NCBI GenBank assembly: GCA_021201815.1
Contig: JAJQEC010000053.1
Coordinates: 1 to 63,789, forward strand
Reading direction: 5' to 3'
Origin: Candidatus Azobacteroides sp.
GTDB lineage: Bacteria > Bacteroidota > Bacteroidia > Bacteroidales > WRGA01
Length of the DNA stretch: 63,789 bases
Shown here: positions 18,133-27,191 of the stretch, piece after piece
How the letters are laid out: each line of letters begins with the position of its first letter
Position numbering within the stretch: the first letter of the stretch is position 1
The notes under the pieces: generated by a model
Told to the model about the DNA's origin: nothing
The model's database searches: none
The model's input: the letters and a program-made list of their open reading frames with translations, nothing else
Translations under genes and position numbers: made by a program

Positions 18133-18276
18133 ATGAAAAAAGCATATAACAGGAAAAAGTTACCTGTTACCGGCAGCCAGAAACGATGTATGTTTCCTAT
18201 ATCTTTCGGGAATCCCGAAACGGAAGAAAAGAATAATGATAGAAGTACCAGGAAATCTGCTTTTGATCCCTTCTGA
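18133..18276 (+). CDS. Possible 47-residue protein downstream of the 22-bp array
   Basis: The frame runs from ATG 18133 to TGA 18274-18276 and encodes MKKAYNRKKLPVTGSQKRCM and on to KSAFDPF. It has no signal peptide or recognised domain. It lies about 75 bases after the repeat array, on the strand of the promoter at 17781-17811, so it could be the product of that transcript. It could equally be a chance frame. A longer overlapping frame at 17868-18149 crosses the repeats and is not believed. Confidence 0.3.
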   Translation: MKKAYNRKKLPVTGSQKRCMFPISFGNPETEEKNNDRSTRKSAFDPF

Positions 18277-18438
18277 TTCCTCTCAATCATGCTGGTAGTC
18301 TTTCACGAAAAGAAAAGTTACAAAATCCTGTTATAAATCAAAGGGAAAAGTTAATTTTGTTCATTTATAAGAAAAAAAGAATTTCATGATTTATTTACAA
18401 GAGGAAAAACACCCGTCTTGTTCATAATGCCAATATAT

Positions 18439-20904
18439 ATGCAATATACGATTACTGAAATCGCAGACATTATAAAAAGTGAAGAAAAACCCACTATAGA
18501 TCTTCCTGTCCGTTTATTACTGACAGATAGTCGTTCCGTGGTTTTTCCTGAAGAAAGTTTATTCTTTGCCATCAAAACGAAAACAAATGACGGACATAAT
18601 TATATCGCAGAATTATATCAACGAGGTGTCACGAACTTTGTCATTAACCGTCCGGTAAATGAACAGGAACTTACATTCACAGGAGCTAATTTTTTGCATG
18701 TCCCGGATAGTTTAAAAGCACTACAAGAATTAGCGGCTTTCCATAGGAAAAGATTTTCTGTTCCTGTCATCGGAATTACGGGTAGTAATGGAAAAACAGT
18801 TGTAAAAGAGTGGTTATATCAATTGTTACATCCGGATAAAAATATTGTCCGTTCACCAAGGAGTTATAATTCCCGCATCGGTGTCCCTCTTTCCGTCTGG
18901 CAACTGGATGAAGAAACGGAACTGGGAATATTCGAAGCAGGTATTTCCGAAAGGAAAGAGATGGACAATCTGGAAAGAATTATCTCCCCGGATATATGTA
19001 TCCTGACAAATATCGGAGAAGCCCATCAGGAAAACTTTTCAGGCCCGGAAGAAAAGTGTATGGAGAAATTGAAACTGGCAATGAACTCCGGATGTATTAT
19101 TTATAATGCAGATTCAGTTTGTGTAGATACATGTGTTCGACAAAAAGAATTATCAGCCCGTCTTTTCTACTGGTCAAAAAAAGATAAAACAGCACCTGTA
19201 TTTATAAAAGAAATTATAACAGATACGTTATCTACAGAAGTAAAAGCTGTTTATGAGGAAAAAGAATATGTCTTTTCTATTCCTTTCTCAGATGAAGCCT
19301 CTTTGGAAAATGCGATTCATTGTTTTGCATTTCTGCTTTATAGAGGTTTGCCGGCAAGTACGATCCGGGAACGAATGGCTCTGTTGGAACCGGTGGGCAT
19401 GCGTATGGAAGTGAAAGAAGGAAAGAACGACTGCGTTATTATTAATGATAGTTACAACTCGGACATTCTTTCTCTGGATATTGCGCTTGATTTTATGTTA
19501 CGCAGGGATAAGGACAAGAAGCTCACCCATACACTCATTCTTTCTGATATATTACAGAGTGGAATGGATACAAAAAAATTGGCTGAGCGTATTTATGACC
19601 TGGTCACCGTACGAAAAATAGACAAACTAATAGCCATCGGAAACCAGTTATTCCGAAATAAAGATATTTTTGAAGGAATAGAGACATTATTTTTCCGGAC
19701 AACTTCCGATTTTCTGCATTCAGTACACATAAACTTAATGAGAAATGAAATTGTTCTAATAAAAGGTTCCCGGAACTTTCATTTTGAAAGAATCTCCGAA
19801 GTGCTGGAATTAAAAGTACATGAGACTATTCTGGAAGTGGACCTGAATGCCATTGTTCATAATTATAATTTTTACCGGTCCGGACTTCATCCTTCTACAC
19901 AAATGATTTGTATGGTAAAGGCTTTCGCATATGGTGCCGGATCTTATGAAATTGCCAAAACCCTACAGGATCAACAATGTAACTACCTGGCCGTAGCCGT
20001 AGCAGATGAGGGGGCTGAATTACGCAGAAACGGAATTAATCTGCCGGTAATGGTTATGAATCCGGAAATGACTGCTTTCCGAACTATTTTAAACAATCAA
20101 CTGGAACCGGAAATTTACAGTTTCCGGTTATTAAAAGCGTTTATAAAGGAAGCAGATAAACAGGGAATTTATCATTATCCGGTACATTTAAAGATAGATA
20201 CAGGCATGCACAGATTAGGTTTTTCTTCTGCTGATATTCCGGAATTGGGAGAATTTTTAAAAAAACAGAGCAATCTTGTAGTAAAGTCTGTTTTTTCCCA
20301 TCTGGCAGGAAGTGACGAAATGCAATTGAAAGAGTTTACAAAAGAGCAGATTGATCTTTTTATAGCTTGTGCGAATCAACTGGAAGAGGTACTTGGATAT
20401 AAACCCATGCGGCACATCCTTAACTCGGAAGGTATTGTTCATTACCCCGAATACCAGATGGATATGGTAAGGCTGGGACTTGGCCTGTATGGGATCGGCT
20501 CTGTTTCCGGACTGAAAAATGTAACCACATTAAAGACGACCATATTACAGATCCGGGAAGTGGAAGCCGGAGAAACGGTAGGATACGGAAGAAAAGGCGA
20601 AATTAAAGCTCCTTCCCGCATCGCTACTCTGCCTGTAGGTTATGCGGATGGGATGAACCGGAAATTGGGAAACGGAAATGCAGAGGTTTGGATAAATGGG
20701 AAATTCGCTCCTACAATAGGCAATATCTGCATGGACCTTACCATGGTTGATGTAACCGGTATCTCTTGTGAAGAAGGCGATACGGTAATTATATTCGGGG
20801 AAGTGCAACCTCCTTCCGTCCTGGCTGAGAAGCTGGAAACAATTCCTTATGAAATCATTACTTCCGTCTCGGACAGAGTAAAACGAATTTATTTTACAGA
20901 ATAA
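18439..20904 (+). CDS. Bifunctional MurF-type ligase / alanine racemase
   Basis: The 821-residue fusion joins two steps of peptidoglycan synthesis. The N-terminal half (to about 450) is UDP-N-acetylmuramoyl-tripeptide:D-alanyl-D-alanine ligase, with P-loop GITGSNGKT at 112-120. The C-terminal half is PLP-dependent alanine racemase; its lysine lies in MVKAFAYGAGS, and TVGYGRKG holds the catalytic Tyr. The racemase supplies D-alanine for the D-Ala-D-Ala used by MurF. This fusion is characteristic of Bacteroidota. The ATG at 18439 is chosen because MQYTITEIADII is the usual start; ATG 18427 is also in frame. A TAATTTTG -7 element lies at 18352-18359. rnz follows 76 bases later on the same strand. 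Confidence 0.95.
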   Translation: MQYTITEIADIIKSEEKPTIDLPVRLLLTDSRSVVFPEESLFFAIKTKTNDGHNYIAELYQRGVTNFVINRPVNEQELTFTGANFLHVPDSLKALQELAAFHRKRFSVPVIGITGSNGKTVVKEWLYQLLHPDKNIVRSPRSYNSRIGVPLSVWQLDEETELGIFEAGISERKEMDNLERIISPDICILTNIGEAHQENFSGPEEKCMEKLKLAMNSGCIIYNADSVCVDTCVRQKELSARLFYWSKKDKTAPVFIKEIITDTLSTEVKAVYEEKEYVFSIPFSDEASLENAIHCFAFLLYRGLPASTIRERMALLEPVGMRMEVKEGKNDCVIINDSYNSDILSLDIALDFMLRRDKDKKLTHTLILSDILQSGMDTKKLAERIYDLVTVRKIDKLIAIGNQLFRNKDIFEGIETLFFRTTSDFLHSVHINLMRNEIVLIKGSRNFHFERISEVLELKVHETILEVDLNAIVHNYNFYRSGLHPSTQMICMVKAFAYGAGSYEIAKTLQDQQCNYLAVAVADEGAELRRNGINLPVMVMNPEMTAFRTILNNQLEPEIYSFRLLKAFIKEADKQGIYHYPVHLKIDTGMHRLGFSSADIPELGEFLKKQSNLVVKSVFSHLAGSDEMQLKEFTKEQIDLFIACANQLEEVLGYKPMRHILNSEGIVHYPEYQMDMVRLGLGLYGIGSVSGLKNVTTLKTTILQIREVEAGETVGYGRKGEIKAPSRIATLPVGYADGMNRKLGNGNAEVWINGKFAPTIGNICMDLTMVDVTGISCEEGDTVIIFGEVQPPSVLAEKLETIPYEIITSVSDRVKRIYFTE

Positions 20905-20980
20905 AAAGAGACAAGAGAGATCGTTATTTTAGAATAGAATATAAATAGGAGAAGTCCTGTTTCAGAATGTTATTATATAA

Positions 20981-21895
20981 ATGGATAAAATCGAATTAAA
21001 TATACTTGGTTGCGGGTCGGCCTTGCCTACTACCCGTCATTACCCGACTTCACAGGTGCTAAATGTCCGGGGAAACCTTTTTATGATTGATGCCGGAGAA
21101 GGAGCACAGCAACAATACCGGAGACTGGGATTAAAGTTCAGCCGGTTAAAGCAGATTTTCATCTCTCACCTGCATGGGGATCATTGCTTCGGCCTATTCG
21201 GGCTTCTTTCGACATTATCATTGCTTGGAAGAACCGGAGATCTGGTAATCCATGCATACGGAGAAATGGAAGAGTTATTGCGCCCGGTGATGAATAAATT
21301 CTGCCGGGATATGCATTTTAAGGTAATTATAAATCCTCTTTCCCCCTGGAAAAATGAAATGATTTATGAAGATCGTACGGTAAAAGTATCTACCATTCCT
21401 CTTAAGCATGGTATCCCTACCTGTGGTTTTCTGTTTGAGGAAAAACAAAAACCGGCTCATATCATCCGGGAAATGATTGATTTTTATAACATTCCTGTAA
21501 AGGAAATCAGCCAGATAAAAGAAGGAGCGGACTTTATTACAGAAGAAGGAGAAGTCGTTCCGAACAGCCGCTTAACGACTCCCGCAAAAGATCGTATAAA
21601 ATACGCCTATTGCTCGGACACGGCTTATTCAGAAAAGATCGTTCCGATTATTGAAGGGGTAGATCTTCTTTTCCATGAAGCTACTTTCATGCAGGCGGAC
21701 CTGGCACGTGCAAAACAAACTTTTCACTCTTCGGCTATGCAGGCGGCTGAAATAGCGAAGCAAGCTTGTGTAAAGAAATTAATGATCGGACATTATTCCG
21801 CCCGGTATTACGATATTAAACCGTTACTGGAAGAAGCCCGTAACATTTTTCCTGAAACAATTGCCGCGTATGAAGGATTAAAAATAAACATTTGA
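20981..21895 (+). CDS. rnz: Ribonuclease Z
   Basis: This endonuclease trims the 3' trailer of tRNA precursors. The protein has 304 residues with the metallo-beta-lactamase zinc motif H63-L-H65-G-D67-H68 (SHLHGDHCFGLFGLL), the N-terminal NILGCGSALPT typical of RNase Z, and later zinc ligands in YCSDTAY and in the HEATF and GHYSARY blocks. The length fits the short bacterial form. It may be cotranscribed with the upstream murF-alr fusion. Confidence 0.94.
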   Translation: MDKIELNILGCGSALPTTRHYPTSQVLNVRGNLFMIDAGEGAQQQYRRLGLKFSRLKQIFISHLHGDHCFGLFGLLSTLSLLGRTGDLVIHAYGEMEELLRPVMNKFCRDMHFKVIINPLSPWKNEMIYEDRTVKVSTIPLKHGIPTCGFLFEEKQKPAHIIREMIDFYNIPVKEISQIKEGADFITEEGEVVPNSRLTTPAKDRIKYAYCSDTAYSEKIVPIIEGVDLLFHEATFMQADLARAKQTFHSSAMQAAEIAKQACVKKLMIGHYSARYYDIKPLLEEARNIFPETIAAYEGLKINI

Positions 21896-21977
21896 AAAAA
21901 TAAAAAGCAGAAGGTAAAAAATAAAAGAATTTCCTGCAGGAGCTCCGGGTGTTCAATCCGGGATCGTTATTTAAGGA

Positions 21978-22030
21978 CCGTGGGCTGAGGCCTCACGGCT
22001 AATGATATGGTGCCGCTACGCGGCTTGTCG
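21978..22030 (+). repeat. REP-like two-hairpin element, copy A
   Basis: Hairpin 1 pairs CCGTG with CACGG around GGCTGAGGCCT (21978-21998). After a linker AATGATATGGT, hairpin 2 is GCCGC-TAC-GCGGC (22012-22024). The same layout recurs at 61841-61887 and, inverted, at 61971-62030. Confidence 0.75.
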
Positions 22031-22170
22031 GTAAGATAGTGATATCCATAGTCAGAAGAAAATTAGTTACGAAAAACGGATCGGATAAAAGAAAGACAGC
22101 CTTAAATGGACAATATGGGGAAGAATTCCGGGAACAATTATTAGATACTCCCGAACCGATCGTACCTTAA
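22031..22170 (+). pseudogene. Possible 3' remnant of a protein gene, unknown family
   Basis: Directly after REP copy A, one frame reads GKIVISIVRRKLVTKNGSDK, then RKTALNGQYGEEFREQLLDT and PEPIVP before TAA (22168-22170). The composition looks like real coding sequence, but the frame has no ATG; a GTG at 22039 would give only 43 residues. The frame is closed upstream by TGA inside the repeat element. I read it as the 3' end of a gene truncated at the REP element. The family is not recognised. Confidence 0.35.
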
Positions 22171-22212
22171 CAACCTGCTGATATCAAATCAAAAAGAGGA
22201 AATAATTCTTTT

Positions 22213-22776
22213 TTACCGCATCAGAAAGCGTAAATCCGGAGTTATTTCATATCTCAGTGTAACCGTATCGGATATCCCGACAAGCTCCTCTTCTTTTTCC
22301 GGATATACAAAATCAATACTACGGATCGTGATAAGGTTCGCGGTCATTTCCGAATAGATACGTGATTCTGCTTCTACCAGATCCTCATAAGCAACAGTCA
22401 GGTCATCAATGAGATTCCCGTCTTTATCATAACTGATAAGACATTCCGAGATTTGTCCGTTAGCCAGCAGTTTTACGGAAATAATATTTCCTTTATCATT
22501 AGAAACCACTTTCCTGTTAATAGATAAGTAAGCCGGATCAAAACCTTCCAGTTCATTTACCTTGTCCAATTGTAAACTATCATATTGAGAAGAAGTTAAA
22601 CAAGGGAACTGATTAAAATCAATGTTGTTATAATTCTCTGCCAATTCTCCATGATCAAACTCTATACAAACTGAATTCCATGATTCAGGAAGAGTACGGG
22701 CGCAAGTATCCTTTTGATTTTTACAGGAAAAATGGATAATAAATATTATAAAAATAAATATACTATATTTCTTCAT
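22213..22776 (-). CDS. Small lipoprotein of unknown function
   Basis: The protein has 187 residues from the ATG at 22774-22776. This start gives MKKYSIFIFIIFIIHFSC, a lipoprotein signal with Cys18; an upstream frame to 22815 would bury it. The mature part begins KNQKDTCARTLPESW and contains two more Cys (in CARTL and CIEF) and a middle region (LLANGQISECLISYDKDGNLI) like beta strands. I recognise no domain. It is leftward and isolated between rnz and the symporter gene. Confidence 0.6.
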   Translation of the reverse strand: MKKYSIFIFIIFIIHFSCKNQKDTCARTLPESWNSVCIEFDHGELAENYNNIDFNQFPCLTSSQYDSLQLDKVNELEGFDPAYLSINRKVVSNDKGNIISVKLLANGQISECLISYDKDGNLIDDLTVAYEDLVEAESRIYSEMTANLITIRSIDFVYPEKEEELVGISDTVTLRYEITPDLRFLMR

Positions 22777-23298
22777 ATTTTCATTATTATGCTCTTTTCC
22801 CGTTAACAAATACAAGGATTAAATAGTTGCCTGTACAAAAAACATTTTTTACGGAAATATACAGAAGGTTCCGGCAAATTCCTTTTTTCTTTATGAAGAT
22901 TAATAATTTTTTGTTTTTTAAAGAAGAAAAGAAAGAGGTAGAAAATAACTAGTTTATCTTAATGGAAATAAAGAAAAATAAATCTTCGGTCCTGCTCAAA
23001 GTTTTATTTTATCCTTTTATCCGGAAAAGAAGTAGAAACAAACAAAGAAGTATTTTCCTGCTCATCATTCATTAACTGATTGTGATCTCATAAATGATTT
23101 TATATTTCCGATGAATTAAAATTTATATGTTATGTATCATGGAATAAAATAGAAACTAAAATAAAAGAAGAGAATACCAAACATCCGGCCTTTACTTCTT
23201 GTTTATTCATAAACTGAAAGATTTAAGATACTAAATACAAAAGCAAAGAAACAAAAAGGGCCGGACATTTTACTTTCTGAAAACAAAGATATTTATTC
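22777..23298. other. Divergent intergenic region, little recognised
   Basis: The AT-rich region lies between a leftward lipoprotein gene and the rightward symporter gene. The only recognised element is the symporter promoter just to its right. There is no convincing small gene. Confidence 0.4.
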
Positions 23299-23329
23299 TT
23301 TGTATTTTTATTATAACCAATTATCTTTG
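23299..23329 (+). promoter_or_regulatory. Promoter of the symporter gene (consensus)
   Basis: TTTG (23299-23302), 19 bases, then TATCTTTG (23322-23329): an exact match to the Bacteroidota consensus and spacing. Transcription would start near 23336, giving a leader of only about 13 bases before ATG 23349. This argues against the TTG start at 23340. Confidence 0.75.
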
Positions 23330-23348
23330 CTCTAAAACATTGTTATGT

Positions 23349-24617
23349 ATGTCTTTACTAAATAAACTGAAATCTGTTCCTCTTTATTTACAAATTCTTT
23401 TTGGTATGCTGGCCGGTATTATGGTCGGTATTATTGCGCTTCATACAGGCTCCGGCCGTTTTATAGAATTCTGGATCAGACCCTGGGGACAGGTTTTTAT
23501 AAAATTATTGCAGCTTATAGCCATTCCATTGATATTTATCTCCCTTATAAAAGGAATTACAGGATTGAATGATATCAGTAAATTTTCCCGGATGGGAGGA
23601 AAAACCATTCTTATTTATATAGGCACCACTCTTGCTGCTGTGTTATTGGGATTGAGCATGGGATTATTAGTAAAACCCGGCAATCTGGTAGATCATTCTC
23701 AAATGGCGGATATGCAGGCAAGTTACTATGCCGCAGCCGAAGAACAGCGAATGGTAGCTGAACAAACTCAGGAAAAAGGGCCACTGGCTTTTCTGGATGA
23801 GATTATTCCTGACAATATTATAGGCGCCGCCTCATCCAACACCAATATGTTGCAGATTATCTTTTTTGCTATTTTCTTCGGAATAGCCGTACTGGCAGTT
23901 GCTCCGAAAAAAGTAGAACCCGTTATCCGGTTGTTCGACGGATTAAATGAAGTAATTCTGAAAATGGTGGATTATATCATAAAAATATCTCCATTGGGAG
24001 TACTGGCTTTGATGGCAGGACTGGTTGTGGACTTCGGGGGAAATGCAAAAGTGTTCGGAGCCTTGGCTGTATATGCGTTGACGGTTATTATTTCGTTGTT
24101 ATTCCTGGCATTTGTTTTTTATCCGGTTCTTATTCACCTCTTTTCCAAAAAAAAGATCAAAGAATTTATCAGCACGCTGTATCCGGTGCAGTTATTCGCT
24201 TTTACAACCAGCAGCAGTGCGGCCACTTTACCGCTCACACTGGAAACGGTAGAGAAAAAATTACATGTTTCTCCGGAAGTAGCGTCGTTTGTTTTACCGG
24301 TAGGAGCTACTATTAATATGGATGGAACCAGTTGTTACCAGACTATCGCCGTTTTATTTATTGCACAGGTCCTCGGAATTGAACTCGGAATCCAGCAATT
24401 ACTTATAATTATTGGCATGACTATCCTCTCTTCTATCGGCACTCCTTCTATCCCCGGAGGAAGTTACGTCATCCTGGCACTTGTTCTTACTTCCGTAGGT
24501 ATCCCTGCAGAAGGACTGGCTCTTATTCTGGGGATTGACCGTCCGCTGGACATGCTTCGCACTGCGGTAAATGTAACCGGGGACGCCGCTGTGGCAACTA
24601 TTATAGATAAAAATTAA
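23349..24617 (+). CDS. Dicarboxylate/amino acid:cation symporter (DAACS family)
   Basis: The protein has 422 residues and many hydrophobic segments. It belongs to the GltP/DctA group that takes up glutamate, aspartate or C4-dicarboxylates with sodium or protons. Key motifs are FTTSSSAATLPLT (serine-rich hairpin loop), GATINMDGTSCYQT (transmembrane helix 7, cation and substrate site) and DRPLDMLRTAVNVTGDAA (helix 8). Which substrate it carries cannot be decided from sequence. The start at 23349 fits the consensus promoter immediately upstream. It is a single gene that converges with transaldolase. Confidence 0.92.
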   Translation: MSLLNKLKSVPLYLQILFGMLAGIMVGIIALHTGSGRFIEFWIRPWGQVFIKLLQLIAIPLIFISLIKGITGLNDISKFSRMGGKTILIYIGTTLAAVLLGLSMGLLVKPGNLVDHSQMADMQASYYAAAEEQRMVAEQTQEKGPLAFLDEIIPDNIIGAASSNTNMLQIIFFAIFFGIAVLAVAPKKVEPVIRLFDGLNEVILKMVDYIIKISPLGVLALMAGLVVDFGGNAKVFGALAVYALTVIISLLFLAFVFYPVLIHLFSKKKIKEFISTLYPVQLFAFTTSSSAATLPLTLETVEKKLHVSPEVASFVLPVGATINMDGTSCYQTIAVLFIAQVLGIELGIQQLLIIIGMTILSSIGTPSIPGGSYVILALVLTSVGIPAEGLALILGIDRPLDMLRTAVNVTGDAAVATIIDKN

Positions 24618-24625
24618 TTAACACA

Positions 24626-24664
24626 AAAAAAGGAAACCCGCTTTTATTTTCAGGTTCCCCTTTT
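24626..24664. terminator. Probable terminator between symporter and transaldolase genes
   Basis: An imperfect stem (AAAAAGGAAACC with GGTTCCCCTTTT) with A-rich and T-rich flanks lies between two convergent stop codons. It could end transcription from both sides. Confidence 0.5.
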
Positions 24665-24724
24665 GATGTTTTGTAGTTGTCTAAACAAAGGAATTATTTT
24701 GATTCAGCTCAATGTGATTTCGAT

Positions 24725-25681
24725 TTAAAGAAAAGAAGCGATCTGTTGTTCGAGTTTAATAAGGTCTTCAGTAAACTTTCTGATGCCTTCTGCCAGTTTT
24801 TCTGTCGCCATCGGATTTTCATTCATTTGCCAGCGGAATGATTTTTCATCTGTATTTATTTTAGTCAGGTAAAGTTGTCCGGCAGATTCCGGAGATAACT
24901 TACGTGCCAGATTGCCTTCACGGTTTTCCAGTTCTTTAAGCAAAGCCGGAGAAATAGTCAATAAATCACAACCGGCTAACTCAATAATTTCATCGATATT
25001 ACGGAAGCTTGCTCCCATTACCTGTGTCTTATAATTGAATTTTTTATAATAATTATAAATCTCGGTAACGGATTTTACACCCGGGTCTTCCGAAGGAAGA
25101 ATATCTGTCAGATTATTTTCTTTTTTATACCAGTCCAGAATGCGTCCAACAAACGGAGAGATCAATGTTACATGGGCTTCCGCACAACACGCTGCCTGTG
25201 CCAGTGAAAACAATAATGTCAGGTTACAATGTATTCCCGCTTTTTCCAATGTTTCTGCGGCTTTAATTCCTTCCCATGTAGAAGCGATTTTGATTAATAC
25301 CCGACTGCGGGAAATTCCGGCTTCTTCATATAAGGTGATCAGGTCGCAGGCCTTTTTTATTGTTGCCGTAGTATCGAAAGATAACCGGGCATCCACCTCA
25401 GTGGAAACCCTTCCGGGAATGATTTCCAGAATCTTCAATCCGAAGTTAACGGAAAGTTTATCCAAGGCTTTTTGCACACGTAGCTGATTATCTCCTGTCT
25501 GCTTTTTCGCATACGAGATTGCATCTTCTATTAAGCTGCTGTATTTCTTATCCTGGCTGGCAGCATATAGTAACGACGGATTAGTCGTTGCATCCATTGG
25601 CTTGTAAGCTACCATGGAATTAAAATCGCCGGTATCAGCCACGACCTGCGTATAGTTTTTTAATTGTTCCAATAAGTTCAT
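24725..25681 (-). CDS. tal: Transaldolase
   Basis: This pentose phosphate pathway enzyme moves a three-carbon unit between sedoheptulose 7-phosphate and glyceraldehyde 3-phosphate. The protein has 318 residues from ATG 25679-25681 ([20 protein letters not shown]), the usual TalB-type start; the upstream Met at 25705 is not. K131 in [12 protein letters not shown] forms the Schiff base, and DATTNPSLL (about 30-38) is the N-terminal signature. It would process carbon from the xylose operon about 5 kb away. It is transcribed leftward. Confidence 0.96.
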   Translation of the reverse strand: MNLLEQLKNYTQVVADTGDFNSMVAYKPMDATTNPSLLYAASQDKKYSSLIEDAISYAKKQTGDNQLRVQKALDKLSVNFGLKILEIIPGRVSTEVDARLSFDTTATIKKACDLITLYEEAGISRSRVLIKIASTWEGIKAAETLEKAGIHCNLTLLFSLAQAACCAEAHVTLISPFVGRILDWYKKENNLTDILPSEDPGVKSVTEIYNYYKKFNYKTQVMGASFRNIDEIIELAGCDLLTISPALLKELENREGNLARKLSPESAGQLYLTKINTDEKSFRWQMNENPMATEKLAEGIRKFTEDLIKLEQQIASFL

Positions 25682-25875
25682 AGCAAAAAAAGTAAGTTTG
25701 TTCAATTATTAACGTTTCTCCGCATAATGTTGTTCAAAAAAGTGAATTTTTTTTAATCTTAAATTCTATCTAATTATCTTTCCGGGAAATAAAGCACGGT
25801 TTCGGGAAAGGAGTTTATCTTCTTTCTATTCGGATAAATAAAAAGTGAGATTTACGGATAAACTGTGCATAAACT

Positions 25876-27126
25876 TCAGGAAGCCTTTCCCGGTTTTTTC
25901 TTTTTTGCTTCCTTTATCCGGTTTTCTATTTCCTTTTCATATTCATTGAGAAAGTGAGATTGACAGGGATAATCTTTCTGAAGAATATATTTTTCTAACA
26001 AGGAGAAGTACTTTTCTGCTGCCAGGACTTGATTATTCTCCAATAATGTATTTATTTCCAGCAGCAGATAATACCTGAGCTTATCCATTAATTTTACTTC
26101 ATCCTGACTGTTTTTATTCAAAAGAGGGGACATCCGGAAACTGTTTTCCAATAAATCAATATATTCCCGGGATTCATTTTGTTGGATTTTGGTCTCCAGC
26201 TTATGAAGTAAAACTAGATTCTTTAAATAGGGAATAAGTCCTAGTGTGGATTCCTTTGGAAATCCGGCACTTAAATAAATATCTCTTGAAAAAAGATTCT
26301 TTTTTAGTAAACTTAGAAAAAGAAGGTCGCTTTTTAATAAATAAGGCGCATAATAAGGAAGTGTTACCTTCCAGGAAAAATCCCCGATTGTTATAAGTGT
26401 ATCCTTCCATTCATAGGTCGGTTCCAGTTGTTCAATTTCATTCCGGGAGATATCAAAAGCAACCATGCCGTTCTTTAACAAATAATCCGGATACCACTCT
26501 GTATCCAATAAACTGATGCAAATAACCGCTACATCTTTCCGGTAATTTTCTATATGCTGCAGGTACCAGAGAGGAATGGTAAAAATATCTCCGGAAGTAA
26601 TAAGGATAGCATTTTCAATGCACATATCCAGCATGGTCCGGTTTACAGAAAGGACATACTCACTAAACCCGCCTCTGCTTTTTCCTTCCCGGAATGCCCA
26701 GATTGCCGAATCCGGTTTCTGGGAATAAAGATAAGACATGGCCAATGTCCCCCAATCCGCCGTTAACTTAGTATATGGATCAAGAAGAATCATTTCTCCG
26801 GTATAGGTAGGGGCTAATCTAGTTACAATTTCAAATTGCTCGCTGGCTTTGAGGGTAAGACTGAGGTTTTCCCGGGGAATATCCGATCCGTCTTTAGAAT
26901 TTATCCGGCTATAAGCATATCCCAGAAAATAATGAGCTTCTGCATTATCCGGGTCCATCCTGACGGCCTTTTCAAGGTAATGGGCGGCTTTCCGGTAATC
27001 CTGCTGCTGAAATTCTTTGTAAAATTCAGTTTTTCCTTTCTCCAGAGGATTATCATCTATTTCTGCAGGAAGAGCAAAAACGGATATAATAAACAAGAAA
27101 TATATAATCAGATGTAACCTTTTCAT
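25876..27126 (-). CDS. Exported TPR-repeat protein of unknown function
   Basis: The protein has 416 residues. A signal peptide (MKRLHLIIYFLFIISVFALPAE) is followed by a tetratricopeptide-like pair at about 25-75 (KEFQQQDYRKAAHYLEKAVRMDPDNAEAHYFLGYAY). The long remainder includes a stretch typical of TPR-associated proteins that describe transmembrane enzymes of the O-mannosyl type (SGDIFTIPLWYLQHIENYRKDV), but I recognise no catalytic site. It ends in a basic tail (KEAKKKKPGKAS). It lies 65 bases downstream of rmuC on the same strand. Confidence 0.6.
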   Translation of the reverse strand: MKRLHLIIYFLFIISVFALPAEIDDNPLEKGKTEFYKEFQQQDYRKAAHYLEKAVRMDPDNAEAHYFLGYAYSRINSKDGSDIPRENLSLTLKASEQFEIVTRLAPTYTGEMILLDPYTKLTADWGTLAMSYLYSQKPDSAIWAFREGKSRGGFSEYVLSVNRTMLDMCIENAILITSGDIFTIPLWYLQHIENYRKDVAVICISLLDTEWYPDYLLKNGMVAFDISRNEIEQLEPTYEWKDTLITIGDFSWKVTLPYYAPYLLKSDLLFLSLLKKNLFSRDIYLSAGFPKESTLGLIPYLKNLVLLHKLETKIQQNESREYIDLLENSFRMSPLLNKNSQDEVKLMDKLRYYLLLEINTLLENNQVLAAEKYFSLLEKYILQKDYPCQSHFLNEYEKEIENRIKEAKKKKPGKAS

Positions 27127-27191
27127 ATAAAAATTTGAAAAGAAATTAAAAGATAAAAGGAAAAAGAGAATGTATTCGGAACAGGGAATGC

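Noticed and set aside
17868..18149. A 93-residue open frame crossing the 22-bp repeats
   Set aside because: Most of its length is the repeat array, whose period of 22 would shift the reading frame each unit; the sequence has no recognisable domain and is better seen as non-coding.
21925..21975. A tRNA-like T-arm (CCGGGTGTTCAATCCGGG)
   Set aside because: The two halves are a direct repeat, not complementary, the loop has the wrong size, and no acceptor or anticodon stem can be drawn.
23340..23348. TTG start three codons upstream for the symporter
   Set aside because: The promoter at 23299-23329 places the transcript start near 23336, and ATG 23349 gives the usual N-terminus.
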